A DNA stretch of 38,342 nt from Verrucomicrobiota bacterium (GCA_019136515.1 JAGVUB010000151.1:1-38342); one strand, 5' to 3'. Shown: positions 26,123 through 36,318, counted from the first letter of the stretch. Notes: generated by a model not told the origin, from the sequence alone. A program made the numbers and translations.

Positions 26123-27781
26123 TCAGTTGGCCGCCTCCTTGATCGCGAGGAGCTGCTTCATGACCTGGCCGAGGTCGGCGCTGGGATTGCGCCCGCCGAA
26201 GGAGTCGTGGAGCTGGCGGTAGAGCGCGTAGAGCTCGTTGTAGACCTTCTGGTTCTTCGCGATCGGGCGGTACTGCTTCTTCTCGAGGCGCGTCATCTTC
26301 TTCTGCGCGGTCGGGAAGTCCTTGTGCGCACCGGCGAGCACGGCGGCCGAGACGGCGGAGCCGAGCGCGCAGGCCTGCGAGGAGCCGGCGACGAGCATCG
26401 TGCAGCCGGTGACGTCGGCGTAGATCTGCATGAGCATCGGGTCCTTCCGGGCGATGCCGCCGGCGCAGACGATGCGGTCGAGCGGCACGCCGTATTCACG
26501 GATCCGCTCGATGATGGCGCGGGCGCCGAAGGCGGTGCCCTCGATGAGCGCGCGGTAGATCTCGGCGGCGGAGGTGTGGAGCGTCTGGCCGAGGAGCAGG
26601 CCGGAGAGACGTTGGTCGACGAGGATGGTGCGGTTGCCGTTGTTCCAGTCGAGCGCGAGCAGGCCGGCCTGGCCGGGCTTCTGCGCGGCGACGGCGGCGC
26701 CGAACTTCCGGTGCGTGGCGTCGTCGCCCTGGCAGACGACCTCGACCCACCACTTGAAGATGTCGCCCACGGCGGACTGACCGGCCTCGATGCCGTAGAA
26801 CTCGGGGAGGATTGCGCCCTTGACGATGCCGCAGATGCCGGGGATGTCGGGCACGGTCTTGGCGGCGGAAACGACACCGCAGTCGCAGGTCGAGGTACCG
26901 ATGACCTTCACCAGCGTGCCTTCGGAGACGCCGCAGCCGATGGCGCCGTAATGGACGTCGAACTCGCCGATGGCGATCGGGATGCCGGCGGGCAGGCCGA
27001 GCTTCTTGGCCCACGCCGGGCAGAGCGCGCCGGCGGCGGTGCGGGCATCGTGCGCCTCGGTGTAGAGGCGATCGCGGAGTGCGGCGAGGTCGGGGTGGAG
27101 GAGGGAGAGAAACTCCTTGTCGGGCAGGCCACCCCATTCGGCGCAGTACATGGCCTTGTGGCCGGCGGCGCAGACGCCGCGTTTGACCTGGAGCGGATCG
27201 GTCACGCCGGCGAGCACGGCCGGGACCCAGTCGCAGAGTTCAACCCACGAATACGCGGCGGCGAAGACCTTCGGGGCGACGTTGCGGCAGTGCCAGAGCT
27301 TCGACCACCACCACTCGGAGGAGTAGGTGTTGCCGCACTTGGCGAGGTACTGCGGGCGATGCTTGGCGGCGATTTCGGTGATCTGCGCGGCCTCGCGCCA
27401 GCCGGTGTGGTCTTTCCAGAGCCAGCATTGGGCGTCGAGGCTCTTGGCCCACTTCTTGTCGAGGGCGAGCGGGACGTTGTTCTGGTCGACCGGGATCGGG
27501 CTGGACCCGGTGGTGTCGACGCCGAGGCCGACGACCTTGGCGGCGTCGAAGCCCTTGACCTTCTTCGCTTGGGCGAGGGCACCCTTCACGGTCTTCTCGA
27601 GGCCGAGGAGGTAGTCGCCCGGGTGCTGGCGGGCGACGTTGTGGTCGCGCGGGTCGAGCATCACGCCTTGGTGGCCGCTCGGGTAGTTGAACACGCAGGA
27701 GCCGAACTCCTTGCCGTCGGCGCAGCGCACGATGAGCGCACGGACGGAATTGGTGCCGTAGTCGATGCCGATGGTGAACAT
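26123..27781 (-). CDS. araB: L-ribulokinase
   Basis: AraB phosphorylates L-ribulose to L-ribulose 5-phosphate. The 552-residue FGGY-family kinase begins MFTIGIDYGTNSVRALIV (phosphate-binding motif 1), has GLGVDTTGSSPIPVD and a KCGNTYSSEWWWSKLWH segment typical of the AraB group. Its C-terminal nucleotide-binding part includes GTAFGARAIIERI and CAGGIARKDPMLMQIYAD. It is the first gene of the araB-araA-x-araD-galM operon. The start lies about 85-95 bases downstream of the predicted promoter that carries the palindromic operator. Confidence 0.97.
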   Translation of the reverse strand: MFTIGIDYGTNSVRALIVRCADGKEFGSCVFNYPSGHQGVMLDPRDHNVARQHPGDYLLGLEKTVKGALAQAKKVKGFDAAKVVGLGVDTTGSSPIPVDQNNVPLALDKKWAKSLDAQCWLWKDHTGWREAAQITEIAAKHRPQYLAKCGNTYSSEWWWSKLWHCRNVAPKVFAAAYSWVELCDWVPAVLAGVTDPLQVKRGVCAAGHKAMYCAEWGGLPDKEFLSLLHPDLAALRDRLYTEAHDARTAAGALCPAWAKKLGLPAGIPIAIGEFDVHYGAIGCGVSEGTLVKVIGTSTCDCGVVSAAKTVPDIPGICGIVKGAILPEFYGIEAGQSAVGDIFKWWVEVVCQGDDATHRKFGAAVAAQKPGQAGLLALDWNNGNRTILVDQRLSGLLLGQTLHTSAAEIYRALIEGTAFGARAIIERIREYGVPLDRIVCAGGIARKDPMLMQIYADVTGCTMLVAGSSQACALGSAVSAAVLAGAHKDFPTAQKKMTRLEKKQYRPIAKNQKVYNELYALYRQLHDSFGGRNPSADLGQVMKQLLAIKEAAN

Positions 27782-27873
27782 GGGAGGCGGGGACGGGTAA
27801 GGGACGGGAGGTTACGCGGAAAACGTGAACGTGCCAGTGGGGAGGCCGGCACTGTCGGCCCGGGGGGAAGGCC

Positions 27874-27902
27874 GGTAAACGCCCCGCCGGCTTGACAGTC
27901 AA
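27874..27902 (-). promoter_or_regulatory. Predicted araB promoter
   Basis: On the - strand TTGACT is followed after 17 bases by TTTACC, a good -35 and a weak -10 of sigma-70 type. The same boxes at the same 17-base spacing occur upstream of the symporter gene. It lies between the symporter terminator and araB and would give a leader of about 85 bases. Confidence 0.6.
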
Positions 27903-27903
27903 G
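27891..27903. promoter_or_regulatory. Operator palindrome, araB copy
   Basis: CTTGACAGTCAAG is a perfect 13-bp palindrome around a central A and overlaps the -35 box of the predicted araB promoter. The identical 13 bases occur beside the LacI-type regulator gene. A repressor bound here would block RNA polymerase. Confidence 0.65.
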
Positions 27904-27920
27904 AGCTCCTTCCGGGCACG

Positions 27921-27950
27921 AAAAAGCCCGCGCCGACGAGGGCGCGGGCT
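27921..27950 (-). terminator. Intrinsic terminator of the symporter gene
   Basis: Read on the - strand, the 10-bp perfect stem AGCCCGCGCC/GGCGCGGGCT with a six-base loop is followed by TTTTTCGTG, a textbook rho-independent terminator. It lies 31 bases after the symporter stop and only 18 bases before the araB operator, so it insulates the operon from the symporter transcript. Confidence 0.88.
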
Positions 27951-27981
27951 GTGAGTCCGACTGGTGGCGGGAGCGTGTGGC

Positions 27982-29664
<1,683 letters not shown>

Positions 29665-29750
29665 GAGGGGAGGGGAACGGTTTTGCGGGGCGGGGCGGGA
29701 TTGCTCCGGAATCGAAACGAGGGGGAAGTTTCGAGCGCCGGATTCATGCT

Positions 29751-29779
29751 GGTAAACAGCCCGGCCCCTTGACAGTCAA
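29751..29779 (-). promoter_or_regulatory. Predicted symporter promoter
   Basis: On the - strand TTGACT, 17 bases, then TTTACC match the araB promoter exactly in both boxes and in spacing. The start codon lies about 85 bases downstream, so leader lengths are also alike. Confidence 0.6.
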
Positions 29780-29780
29780 G
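29768..29780. promoter_or_regulatory. Operator palindrome in symporter/regulator divergent region
   Basis: This is a second perfect copy of CTTGACAGTCAAG, again over the -35 box of the - strand promoter. Its right end is only four bases from the GTG start of the divergent LacI-type regulator, so binding could control both the symporter and the regulator itself. Confidence 0.65.
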
Positions 29781-29784
29781 AACC

Positions 29785-30831
29785 GTGCCTCGCGTCACGA
29801 TGTCCGATTTGGCGCGCGAGCTGGGGGTTTCCAAGAACACCGTCTCGCTCGCGCTGCGCCACGACCCGCAGATCTCCGCTGCGACGCGCGAACGCGTGCA
29901 GGCGGCCGCCAAGCGGCTCGGCTACGCCCTGCACCCGGTCGTCTCGCACCTGATGGCGCAGCTGCGGCAGAGCCATGCGGATGCGCCGCACCACACGCTC
30001 GCGCTGCTCAACGCCAACCGCGACCGCGCCGCCTTCCGCACGCATCCGACCGTGCCGGCCTACGTCGAGGGCGTGAAGCGCCGCGCGGCCCAGCAGGGCT
30101 ACGGTGTCGACACCTTCTGGTTGCACGACCCGGAGCTGGATGGCGCCCGCCTCAACCGCATCCTGCGCGCGCGCGGCATCCGCGGCGTGGTCGTGGTGGG
30201 GATGATGGACGAGAACCGCCTGCCCGAGCGCTTCGCGGCGACGTGGCGCAACCACGCCTGCGTTGTCACCGGACTGCGGACGCACGAGCCCACGCTCTCG
30301 TTCTGCTGCGTCGACCACCATGCGCTGGTCCTGCAGGCGGTGGAGCGGGTGCTGGCCCTGGGCTACCGGCGGCCGGGGCTGGTCATCGACGGGCGGATCG
30401 ACCGGTTGGTGGAGGGCCGCTTCAGCTCGGGCATGTGGGTGGGGCAGCAGGCGTTGCCGGAGGCCCAGCGCGTGGCGCCCTTCCTCGACGTGGAGGCGGC
30501 GCGGGAGGACGTGGAGTTGTTCTACACTTGGCTGGACCGCGAGAAGCCGGATGTGGTCTTCACTCTCTACAATGTGGTGCGGCGCTGGGTGGAGGCGCGC
30601 GGGCTGCGCGTGCCGCGCGATCTCGGACTGGTCCAGCTGGAGCGCCGGAGCGATCCGCGCGACTGGGCCGGCATGGACCAGCACAACGACCGCACCGGCG
30701 AGGCGGCGGTGGACATGGTGGTCTCGCTGCTGCACAGCCAAGAGCTCGGCGTGCCGGACTATCCCCGCGCCACGCTCGTGGGGGCGAGCTGGGTCGACGG
30801 GGCGACGGTGCGCCGGATGCCCCAACGCTGA
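29785..30831 (+). CDS. LacI-family transcriptional regulator of the arabinose genes
   Basis: A LacI/GalR-type sugar-responsive repressor. The 348-residue product starts with a helix-turn-helix (TMSDLARELGVSKNTVSLAL, residues about 5-24) and the typical SAATRERVQAAAKRLGYALH, followed by a periplasmic-binding-protein-like effector domain (about 65-348) with RGIRGVVVVGMMDE and ALGYRRPGLVID. The hinge segment HPVVSHLMAQLRQ replaces the classic RSLR-type hinge, a variant I associate with Verrucomicrobia. The GTG giving MPRVTMSDLA fits the family start; an ATG five codons later is possible. It is divergent from the symporter and four bases from a palindromic operator. Arabinose or a derivative is the presumed effector. 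Confidence 0.93.
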   Translation: MPRVTMSDLARELGVSKNTVSLALRHDPQISAATRERVQAAAKRLGYALHPVVSHLMAQLRQSHADAPHHTLALLNANRDRAAFRTHPTVPAYVEGVKRRAAQQGYGVDTFWLHDPELDGARLNRILRARGIRGVVVVGMMDENRLPERFAATWRNHACVVTGLRTHEPTLSFCCVDHHALVLQAVERVLALGYRRPGLVIDGRIDRLVEGRFSSGMWVGQQALPEAQRVAPFLDVEAAREDVELFYTWLDREKPDVVFTLYNVVRRWVEARGLRVPRDLGLVQLERRSDPRDWAGMDQHNDRTGEAAVDMVVSLLHSQELGVPDYPRATLVGASWVDGATVRRMPQR

Positions 30832-30889
30832 GCGGTGGCGCGTGCCACGGCGGTCTGGCCTGGGGTGCTGGTGACGCCGGCCCCGGGAC

Positions 30890-31423
30890 TCAGGGGCGGA
30901 TCTCGACGGGCGTGCCCTTCCCGACAAGGGCGTATAGCTCGGTCATGTCGGCGTCGTCGAGGGCGACGCAGCCGAGGGTCCAATCGGAGCCGGAGCCGCT
31001 GCCGTGGATGAAGATCTCGCCGCCCAGCGCCGTGTTCCAGGGCGGCGTAGTGTGGTTTCGGTGCGCGGCGAGGACGGCGTCGTGCTCGGCTTGGGTGATG
31101 AGCCCTTCGCGCAGACCGCGGGCGGCGTCGGCGGGCGTGGGGTAGCTGAGGCCGAGCGAGAGGTGGAAGCGGCTCTTGGGGTTCGTCACGCAGACGTAGA
31201 ACGTGCCCTCGGGCGTGCGGCCGTCGCCCTGCCGCTGCTTGGTGCCGGTCGGGGTGTTGCCGAGCCCGATGCGGTAGGTCTTCACCGTCTGCTCGCCATG
31301 GCGGACTTCGAGGCGGCGCTCGGCCTTGAGGACGATGAGAGACAAGGCGGGTTCGGTCGCGGGAGCGGCAGTGAGCGGGGCGGCGAGCAGGCTGGCGAGG
31401 ACGAGCGACACGAGGCGGAGCAT
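30890..31423 (-). CDS. L,D-transpeptidase (YkuD/ErfK type), exported
   Basis: Such enzymes use a cysteine to form 3-3 peptidoglycan cross-links or to attach proteins to peptidoglycan in the periplasm. The 177-residue product has a signal peptide (MLRLVSLVLASLLAAPLTAA) and a minimal YkuD domain: IGLGNTPTGTKQRQGDGRTP, GTFYVCVTNPKSRFHLSLGL, and the active site IFIHGSGSGSDWTLGCVAL with His140 and Cys152. No LysM or other wall-binding domain is present. The residue two before the catalytic Cys-Gly is Thr rather than the common Ser. It lies alone between the regulator and the exporter genes; its leader is short and A/C-rich. Confidence 0.93.
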   Translation of the reverse strand: MLRLVSLVLASLLAAPLTAAPATEPALSLIVLKAERRLEVRHGEQTVKTYRIGLGNTPTGTKQRQGDGRTPEGTFYVCVTNPKSRFHLSLGLSYPTPADAARGLREGLITQAEHDAVLAAHRNHTTPPWNTALGGEIFIHGSGSGSDWTLGCVALDDADMTELYALVGKGTPVEIRP

Positions 31424-31718
31424 TGGATATGTGGTGAGACCTCAGCGTAGATGCGCGTCGGGGCACGGCCTTGCGGGGATGTAACACGGCCGAGTCGGTG
31501 GAGCGGAGGATGACCACGGATCACACGGATGGGCACGGATGGCCGTTGGATGATCCGTGTTCATCCGTGGAATCCGTGGTTTCATGTTCATGTTGCTTGG
31601 GAGCGGACGGAGACGACGCGTACGCGGGCGAAGAGCATGAAGGAAGGGAGGATGGCGGAGCGAGATGCCTGTGGTGAGAAAGGGGACGGGGGCGCCGTAC
31701 GGCAACGCTCTGCGCCGG
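31424..31718. other. 295-base intergenic region with inverted repeat
   Basis: No gene is supported here. The region holds the large CACGGAT inverted repeat (listed separately) and, next to the exporter stop, a G-rich stretch without clear signals. The short open frames over it have arginine-rich, low-complexity translations. Confidence 0.7.
31513..31580. repeat. Inverted repeat of CACGGAT units
   Basis: Two 28-base arms (31513-31540 and 31553-31580) are near-perfect reverse complements around a 12-base loop. The left arm reads ACCACGGAT-CACACGGAT-GGGCACGGAT, three CACGGAT units 9-10 bases apart; the right arm is the complementary series ATCCGTG-TTCATCCGTG-GAATCCGTGG. About 24 of 28 positions pair. 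Transcribed, it would form a long hairpin. It looks like a dispersed non-coding repeat (REP-like or a MITE remnant); similar CACGGAT strings are, from memory, frequent in Verrucomicrobia genomes, which I cannot check here. Confidence 0.75.
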
Positions 31719-33059
31719 TCATGGCTCGCGGATCCGGCCGAGCTCGCGGGCGAGAAACTTCTGGGCGTAGAGCGGGGCGCGGTTGCGGACCGCGTTCTCG
31801 TCGATCTCGCGGCGCAGCCCGAAGGCGGAGGCGGAGGTGACGACTGTGCCGTCGTCGGGGCAGAGGATGATCCACGCGAGACCGCGGCGGAGCTCGTCGG
31901 CCGGATGGACGGCGCGGAGCCGGTCGTAAACCAGGCGGGCGATCTCGCCCTCCTGCGGGTCCTGCGCGAGGTCGGCCAGCGCGGCGAGGGCGACCAGATG
32001 GCGGATATTCTCGCCGGAGTTCTCGGTCTGCGCCGGAGCCCAGACGGCCAACCGCGCGGCGACCGACTCGAGCCGCGTGGAGGCGAACGGCTGGACCAGC
32101 GGCGGAGCCAGGCGGGTGACGAGCTCGTTGTCACCGGGGAGGTTTTCGTAGGTGATCGTGGCGATCTGCGCGTCGGTGATTTCCTGCCACGCATAACCCG
32201 GGGGCAGGAGCGGACGCAGGCGGCCGGTGCCCGCGGCGCCGAGGCCGACCGCGACCCACGCCGCGAGCGCCAGGAGCGCACCGAGCCGTTGGCGCGGGCC
32301 GGCGCGGAACGCGCTGTCCCAACGGAAAAGCAACAGGCCGATGGCGGCCGCCGCCGCACCGACGACGAGCAGCGCCGCGAACGCGTAGCCGAGGCCGACC
32401 GGATCGCGCATTTCGGTGAACCCGCTTTGCAGCGCGGCCACGGCGTAGCGGCCGGGCATGAAACCGGCGAGGCGTTGGGCCCAGATTGGCAATACGGCGA
32501 GCGGCACGCCCACGCCGCCGAGCAGGATCATCGGCAGGAAGAGGCATTGGCCGAGCGCCTGCACGACCGGCACGCCGTCGGCCAGTGCGGCGATGACGAG
32601 CCCGAGTCCGAGGAAAGCGAAGGTGGCCGCGAGTGCGGCGACGAGGAAGACGAGCGGCTGCGACGGCCACGGCGTGCCGAAGACCAGGTGCGCCAACACG
32701 AGCTGGAGCGCGACCGCGCCGGCCACGATGGCGAAGCGCGCGAGCACCACTCCGCCGACGAGCGCCGCGGGTGCGACCGGCAGCAGCCGGTAGCGGCGCC
32801 ACACGCCGCGCTCGCGTTCGGCCACGAGCGCCGTGGGCAGGCCGAGCGCGGCGCTGCCGAGGATCGTGATCGTGAGCAGTTGGCCCATCTCGGCGAGCAG
32901 CGGTGGGTTTCCGGCGCGGAAAATGCCGCCGAAGCCGAAGAGGAACACGACCGGCAGCAGATAGCCGTAGACGACGGGCATCGGCGCGCGGAAGTTCAGC
33001 CGGAGCGAGAGCCACGCTTGGCGCAGGAGCGCGTCGCCGAATCGGGCGGACGCACTCAT
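31719..33059 (-). CDS. ABC-2 type transporter permease with C-terminal extension
   Basis: This is the membrane subunit of an ABC exporter. The ATG giving MSASARFGDALLRQAWLSLR overlaps the ATPase stop by four bases (ATGA), which fixes the start; the open frame upstream is arginine-rich noise. The 446-residue product has about seven hydrophobic segments (near residues 29-46, 60-80, 98-125, 136-160, 168-192, 224-245, 258-276) with the ABC-2 motif ERERGVWRRYRLLPV and QCLFLPMILLGGVGVPLAVLP. After the last helix about 165 polar residues follow, not part of the usual ABC-2 fold. Substrate unknown; drug or lipid export is typical of the family. Confidence 0.9.
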   Translation of the reverse strand: MSASARFGDALLRQAWLSLRLNFRAPMPVVYGYLLPVVFLFGFGGIFRAGNPPLLAEMGQLLTITILGSAALGLPTALVAERERGVWRRYRLLPVAPAALVGGVVLARFAIVAGAVALQLVLAHLVFGTPWPSQPLVFLVAALAATFAFLGLGLVIAALADGVPVVQALGQCLFLPMILLGGVGVPLAVLPIWAQRLAGFMPGRYAVAALQSGFTEMRDPVGLGYAFAALLVVGAAAAAIGLLLFRWDSAFRAGPRQRLGALLALAAWVAVGLGAAGTGRLRPLLPPGYAWQEITDAQIATITYENLPGDNELVTRLAPPLVQPFASTRLESVAARLAVWAPAQTENSGENIRHLVALAALADLAQDPQEGEIARLVYDRLRAVHPADELRRGLAWIILCPDDGTVVTSASAFGLRREIDENAVRNRAPLYAQKFLARELGRIREP

Positions 33060-33982
33060 GGCGCGGCCTCCGGTTTGTCGTCCCATGCGTCGCCGGTGAG
33101 CGCGACGAAGGCGTCTTCGAGCGTGGGTGGCGAGAGCTGGAGCTCGACGAGCGTGTTGCCGGCCTCCTGCACGGCACGGGTGAGCGCGGCGATGGCGCGG
33201 GCGGCTTCCTGGGCGACGGCGGCATGCGCCAATCCGTCGGCCGAGGACTGGAAGTCGGGAAACGACTGCGGTTGCGCGGTGCGGCAACGCAGGCGCGTGC
33301 CCGCGCTGGCGCGGATGAGGAGCGCGGCGGGCGCGGCGTCGGCGACGATCCGGCCGCGGTGGAGGATGGCGACGCGGTCGCAGAGCCGTTCCGCCTCGTC
33401 GAGGTCGTGCGTGCTCAGGAGCACGCCGCCGCCGGCGGTGCGGTGGTCGCGGAGGATCTGATGCAGCGCGCGGCGCGTCTGCGGGTCGAGCCCGGTGGTC
33501 GGCTCGTCGAGCACGAGCAGCGTTGGCCGGTGGACGAGCGCCAGCGCGAGCGCGAGGCGCTGGCGTTGGCCGGTGGAGAGCGTGTCGAAGCGGGCGTCGG
33601 CCTTCTCGACGAGACCGAAGCGGGCGAGGAGCGCGGCGACGTCGGCCGCGACGCCGTAGAGCGCGGCGTGGAAACGGAGCGCCTCGCGCGGCGTGATCTT
33701 GTCCTGCAGCGCCGAGGGCTGGAGTTGCGCGCCCACGACACGGAGCGCCTCACGCGGTTGCGAACGGAGGTCGAGACCGGCGAGCGTGATCTCGCCCGAG
33801 TCGGCGGCGCGCAGGCCGAGCAGGCATTCGAGGAGCGTGGTCTTGCCGGCGCCGTTCTGGCCGAGCAGGCCGACGATCTCGCCCGGAGCGACGGCGAGGC
33901 TCGCGCCGTCCACGGCCAGCGTGGCCCCGTAGCGCTTGGTGAGCGCGCGGAGGCTGACGAGCGGGGGTGGAGCGGACGACAT
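33056..33982 (-). CDS. ABC transporter ATP-binding protein
   Basis: This is the motor subunit of the exporter, coupled to the permease by a four-base overlap. The 308-residue product has Walker A GQNGAGKTT, a Q-loop in AQLQPSALQDKIT, the signature LSTGQRQRL (third position Thr instead of Gly), Walker B LLVLDEPTTGLDP and the H-loop STHDLDEAE. After the nucleotide-binding domain, a C-terminal region of about 85 residues (from about 225), seen in CcmA/DrrA-like exporters, ends with TLEDAFVALTGDAW, a common feature of that group. It fits a drug/antibiotic-type exporter but the substrate is not indicated. Confidence 0.95.
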   Translation of the reverse strand: MSSAPPPLVSLRALTKRYGATLAVDGASLAVAPGEIVGLLGQNGAGKTTLLECLLGLRAADSGEITLAGLDLRSQPREALRVVGAQLQPSALQDKITPREALRFHAALYGVAADVAALLARFGLVEKADARFDTLSTGQRQRLALALALVHRPTLLVLDEPTTGLDPQTRRALHQILRDHRTAGGGVLLSTHDLDEAERLCDRVAILHRGRIVADAAPAALLIRASAGTRLRCRTAQPQSFPDFQSSADGLAHAAVAQEAARAIAALTRAVQEAGNTLVELQLSPPTLEDAFVALTGDAWDDKPEAAP

Positions 33983-34271
33983 CGCGGCCGATGCAAAGGC
34001 AGGTGGCTGCGCGCGGCAAACCCGGATGCGGCCGGCGGGGATTGCGGACAGGCATTGTCGGCGATGGAGGCGTGGACGGCGAAGACGCCGGTGCCGGCGG
34101 CTTTGTCGCTGCCGGTCGGTGACACGAACAAAAAGCCGCCGACAGCGGGGCTGCGGCGGCCAGGAAGAGGAGGAAGGCGGCGAGACTACGAGCTGCGGCG
34201 ACGCGTGATGATCGTGACGGTCGGGTAGGCTTTGGTTCCTGTGTCGAAGGCCCGGGGAACGAGTGGGGCGT
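33983..34271. other. 289-base intergenic region
   Basis: The region between the ATPase gene and the upstream exported-protein gene contains one clear element, a - strand terminator, and otherwise GC-rich sequence with no supported gene. A promoter for the exporter must lie within it, but no convincing -35/-10 pair was found. Confidence 0.6.
34130..34160 (-). terminator. Intrinsic terminator of the exported-protein gene
   Basis: On the - strand GCCGCCGCAG-CCCCG-CTGTCGGCGGC forms a hairpin with one unpaired base and is followed by TTTTTGTTCG. It lies about 110 bases downstream of the exported-protein gene and separates it from the ABC exporter. Confidence 0.8.
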
Positions 34272-34781
34272 CTACTTGGCGATCTTCTGGAGCTGCTCGG
34301 GGGTCATCTCGTCGACTGGGATCGATTCGGGTTCGCCGGCGGCGAGCTGCTTGAAGTTCTTCACGTAGGTCTCGGCGGCGGTCTCCTCGCTTTCGTCGAT
34401 GAGCGCGATGCGGAGGGTCTTGAAGATGTACGGACGGTCGACGGGGAGGTTGCAGCGCAGGGTCTTGCTGCCCTCGGCGCGGGTGAGGAGGAAACGGTGG
34501 TCGGACTTGTTCTTGCGGTAGCGGACCGTGGCGCTGCGGACGTCGGGCTCGACCTCCTTCTTCTCGGCGTCGAGGAAGACCATGACGAAATTACCGCTCT
34601 CGATCTTGAGGTTGAAGAAGCCGCCGGTGGCGCGCTCGACGAGGATGCCGACGAGGGGCTCGTCTTTCTTCTGCTCGGTGGCGGGTTTGGCCGCGGGAGC
34701 GGACTTCGTGTCGGCGGCGAAGGGCGCCGGGATGAGGCTGAGACCGAGTGCGAGGGACAACAGGGCGGAAAGCTTCTTCAT
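34272..34781 (-). CDS. Small exported protein of unknown function
   Basis: Not recognised. The ATG giving MKKLSALLSLALGLSLIPAP provides a clean signal peptide; nine codons of open frame lie upstream. The 169-residue product continues with a Lys/Ala/Pro-rich linker (KSAPAAKPATEQKKDEP) and a compact domain of about 125 residues with GILVERATGGFFNLKIESGN, FVMVFLDAEKKEVEPDV and YRKNKSDHRFLLTRAEGSK, rich in alternating beta-strand patterns. One cysteine remains in the mature part. It is monocistronic, with its own terminator, and lies 148 bases downstream of rarA on the same strand. Confidence 0.78.
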   Translation of the reverse strand: MKKLSALLSLALGLSLIPAPFAADTKSAPAAKPATEQKKDEPLVGILVERATGGFFNLKIESGNFVMVFLDAEKKEVEPDVRSATVRYRKNKSDHRFLLTRAEGSKTLRCNLPVDRPYIFKTLRIALIDESEETAAETYVKNFKQLAAGEPESIPVDEMTPEQLQKIAK

Positions 34782-34929
34782 CGGGCCGAGAGACTGTCGG
34801 CGGGGCACCGTCGTGGCAAGTCCGGTGCGGGTGGGCGGCGGCGTTTACGCGGGTTTCACCGGTGGTCGGCCGGCACGGATCGAAGTTCTCACGAGCTTCG
34901 CTACGGCGGGAAACCACGGTGGCGGGGCG

Positions 34930-36318
34930 CTACGGCGCGGGCGACCGCTTGGCGGCCTTGGCCTGGAGCCGGCGCTTGAGCTCGCGCCAATGAGCGATGC
35001 GCTCGGCGGTCTTGGCCTCGAAGCCGACGGGCTTCGGTTCGTAGAAATGCTGCGGTTTCTCGAGGTAGTCCTGGCCGCTGATGTTCTCGGGGAAGTCGTG
35101 ACTGTAGAGGTAGCCTTCGCCATGGCCCATGCGCTTGGATGCCTGGCCGCCCTTGTCTCGCATCGGCATCGGCACCTGCTGCACGGGCGCCTGGGCGACG
35201 GCGGCCTTCGCGGCGTGGAGGGCGAGGGTGACGGAGTTGCTCTTCGGCGCGCTGGCGAGGTGGACGGTGGCGTGGGCGAGCGCGTATTCGGCCTCCGGCA
35301 ACCCGACGAACTCGCAGGCCTGGTGCGCGGCGACGGCCAGCGGAAGGCCGAGCGGATCGGCAAGGCCGATGTCCTCGGAGGCGGAGATCACGAGGCGGCG
35401 GGCGATGAAGCGCGGGTCCTCGCCGCCGGCGAGCATCTTGGCGAGCCAGTAGAGGGCGGCGTCGGGATCGGAGCCGCGGATGCTTTTGATGAAGGCGGAG
35501 ATGGTGTCGTAGTGCTCGTCCTCGTCGGCGTCGTAGCGGATGCGGCGTTCCTTGGCGAAGACCTCGAGCTGGGCGGAGGTGAGTTCGCCCTTGAGCGGGA
35601 GGCCGAGGATGAGGGTCTCCAACGCGTTGAGGGCGCGGCGCAGGTCGCCGTCGCAGAGGGCGGCGAGGTCGTGCAGGACGGAGTCGGAGGTGGTGCAGCC
35701 GGTCTGGCCGAGGCCGCGCTCGGGGTCGTCGAGGGCGCGGCGCAGGACGGCGGTGGTGTCGTCGATGGAGACGGGGTCGAGGCGGAAGAGGTGGCTGCGG
35801 CTGAGCAGCGGCGGGTTGACGTAGAACCCCGGGTTGTGGGTGGTGGCGCCGATGAGGCGGATGTTGCCCTGTTCGACGTCGGGCAGGAGGAGGTCCTGCT
35901 GGGACTTGTTGAAGCGGTGGAGCTCGTCGATGAAGAGGATCGTCACCTCCGGACGGTGACGCGCGATGGCGAGGACCTCGCGCAGCTCGGCCACGTTGGA
36001 CATGACGGCGTTGATGCGGACGAAGCGGCTGCCGGTCTCGCGGGCGATGGCCTCGGCGAGGCTGGTTTTGCCGCAGCCGGGCGGGCCGTAGAAGATGAGC
36101 GAGCCGAACTGGTTGCTCTTCACCAGCCGCGGGAGGAGCGAGTCGGGTTCGAGGATGTGGCGTTGGCCGGCGATCTCGGCGAGCGAACGCGGGCGCATGC
36201 GGGCGGCGAGGGGCTGTTTGCGCGGCGAGGCCGGCCACTCGGCGCCGCGCGGCGCCGCTGCGGCGGAGTCGGCGGCGGCGAACAGGTCGGACTGGTCCTC
36301 GGCGGGCATCGCGGCCAT
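34930..36318 (-). CDS. rarA: Replication-associated recombination protein A (AAA+ ATPase)
   Basis: RarA (MgsA) is a clamp-loader-like ATPase that acts at stalled replication forks and binds SSB. With the start at [15 protein letters not shown] the product has 462 residues, close to E. coli RarA (447). An ATG three codons later is equally good; the open frame further upstream is proline-rich noise. It has [15 protein letters not shown], Walker [17 protein letters not shown], Walker [16 protein letters not shown], sensor 1 [10 protein letters not shown], the arginine finger region [10 protein letters not shown] and the C-terminal [20 protein letters not shown] characteristic of the family. It is divergent from the rhomboid gene. 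Confidence 0.96.
   Translation of the reverse strand: MAAMPAEDQSDLFAAADSAAAAPRGAEWPASPRKQPLAARMRPRSLAEIAGQRHILEPDSLLPRLVKSNQFGSLIFYGPPGCGKTSLAEAIARETGSRFVRINAVMSNVAELREVLAIARHRPEVTILFIDELHRFNKSQQDLLLPDVEQGNIRLIGATTHNPGFYVNPPLLSRSHLFRLDPVSIDDTTAVLRRALDDPERGLGQTGCTTSDSVLHDLAALCDGDLRRALNALETLILGLPLKGELTSAQLEVFAKERRIRYDADEDEHYDTISAFIKSIRGSDPDAALYWLAKMLAGGEDPRFIARRLVISASEDIGLADPLGLPLAVAAHQACEFVGLPEAEYALAHATVHLASAPKSNSVTLALHAAKAAVAQAPVQQVPMPMRDKGGQASKRMGHGEGYLYSHDFPENISGQDYLEKPQHFYEPKPVGFEAKTAERIAHWRELKRRLQAKAAKRSPAP

Noticed and set aside
31513..31580. CRISPR array
   Set aside because: The CACGGAT units are only 7 bases, 9-10 bases apart, and are arranged as inverted arms; there are no spacers of 30 or more bases and no cas genes.
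34161..34271. Short - strand open frame ending in TVTIITRRRSS before the 34130 terminator
   Set aside because: It has no start codon outside the end of the exported-protein gene and no family match; it is likely chance.
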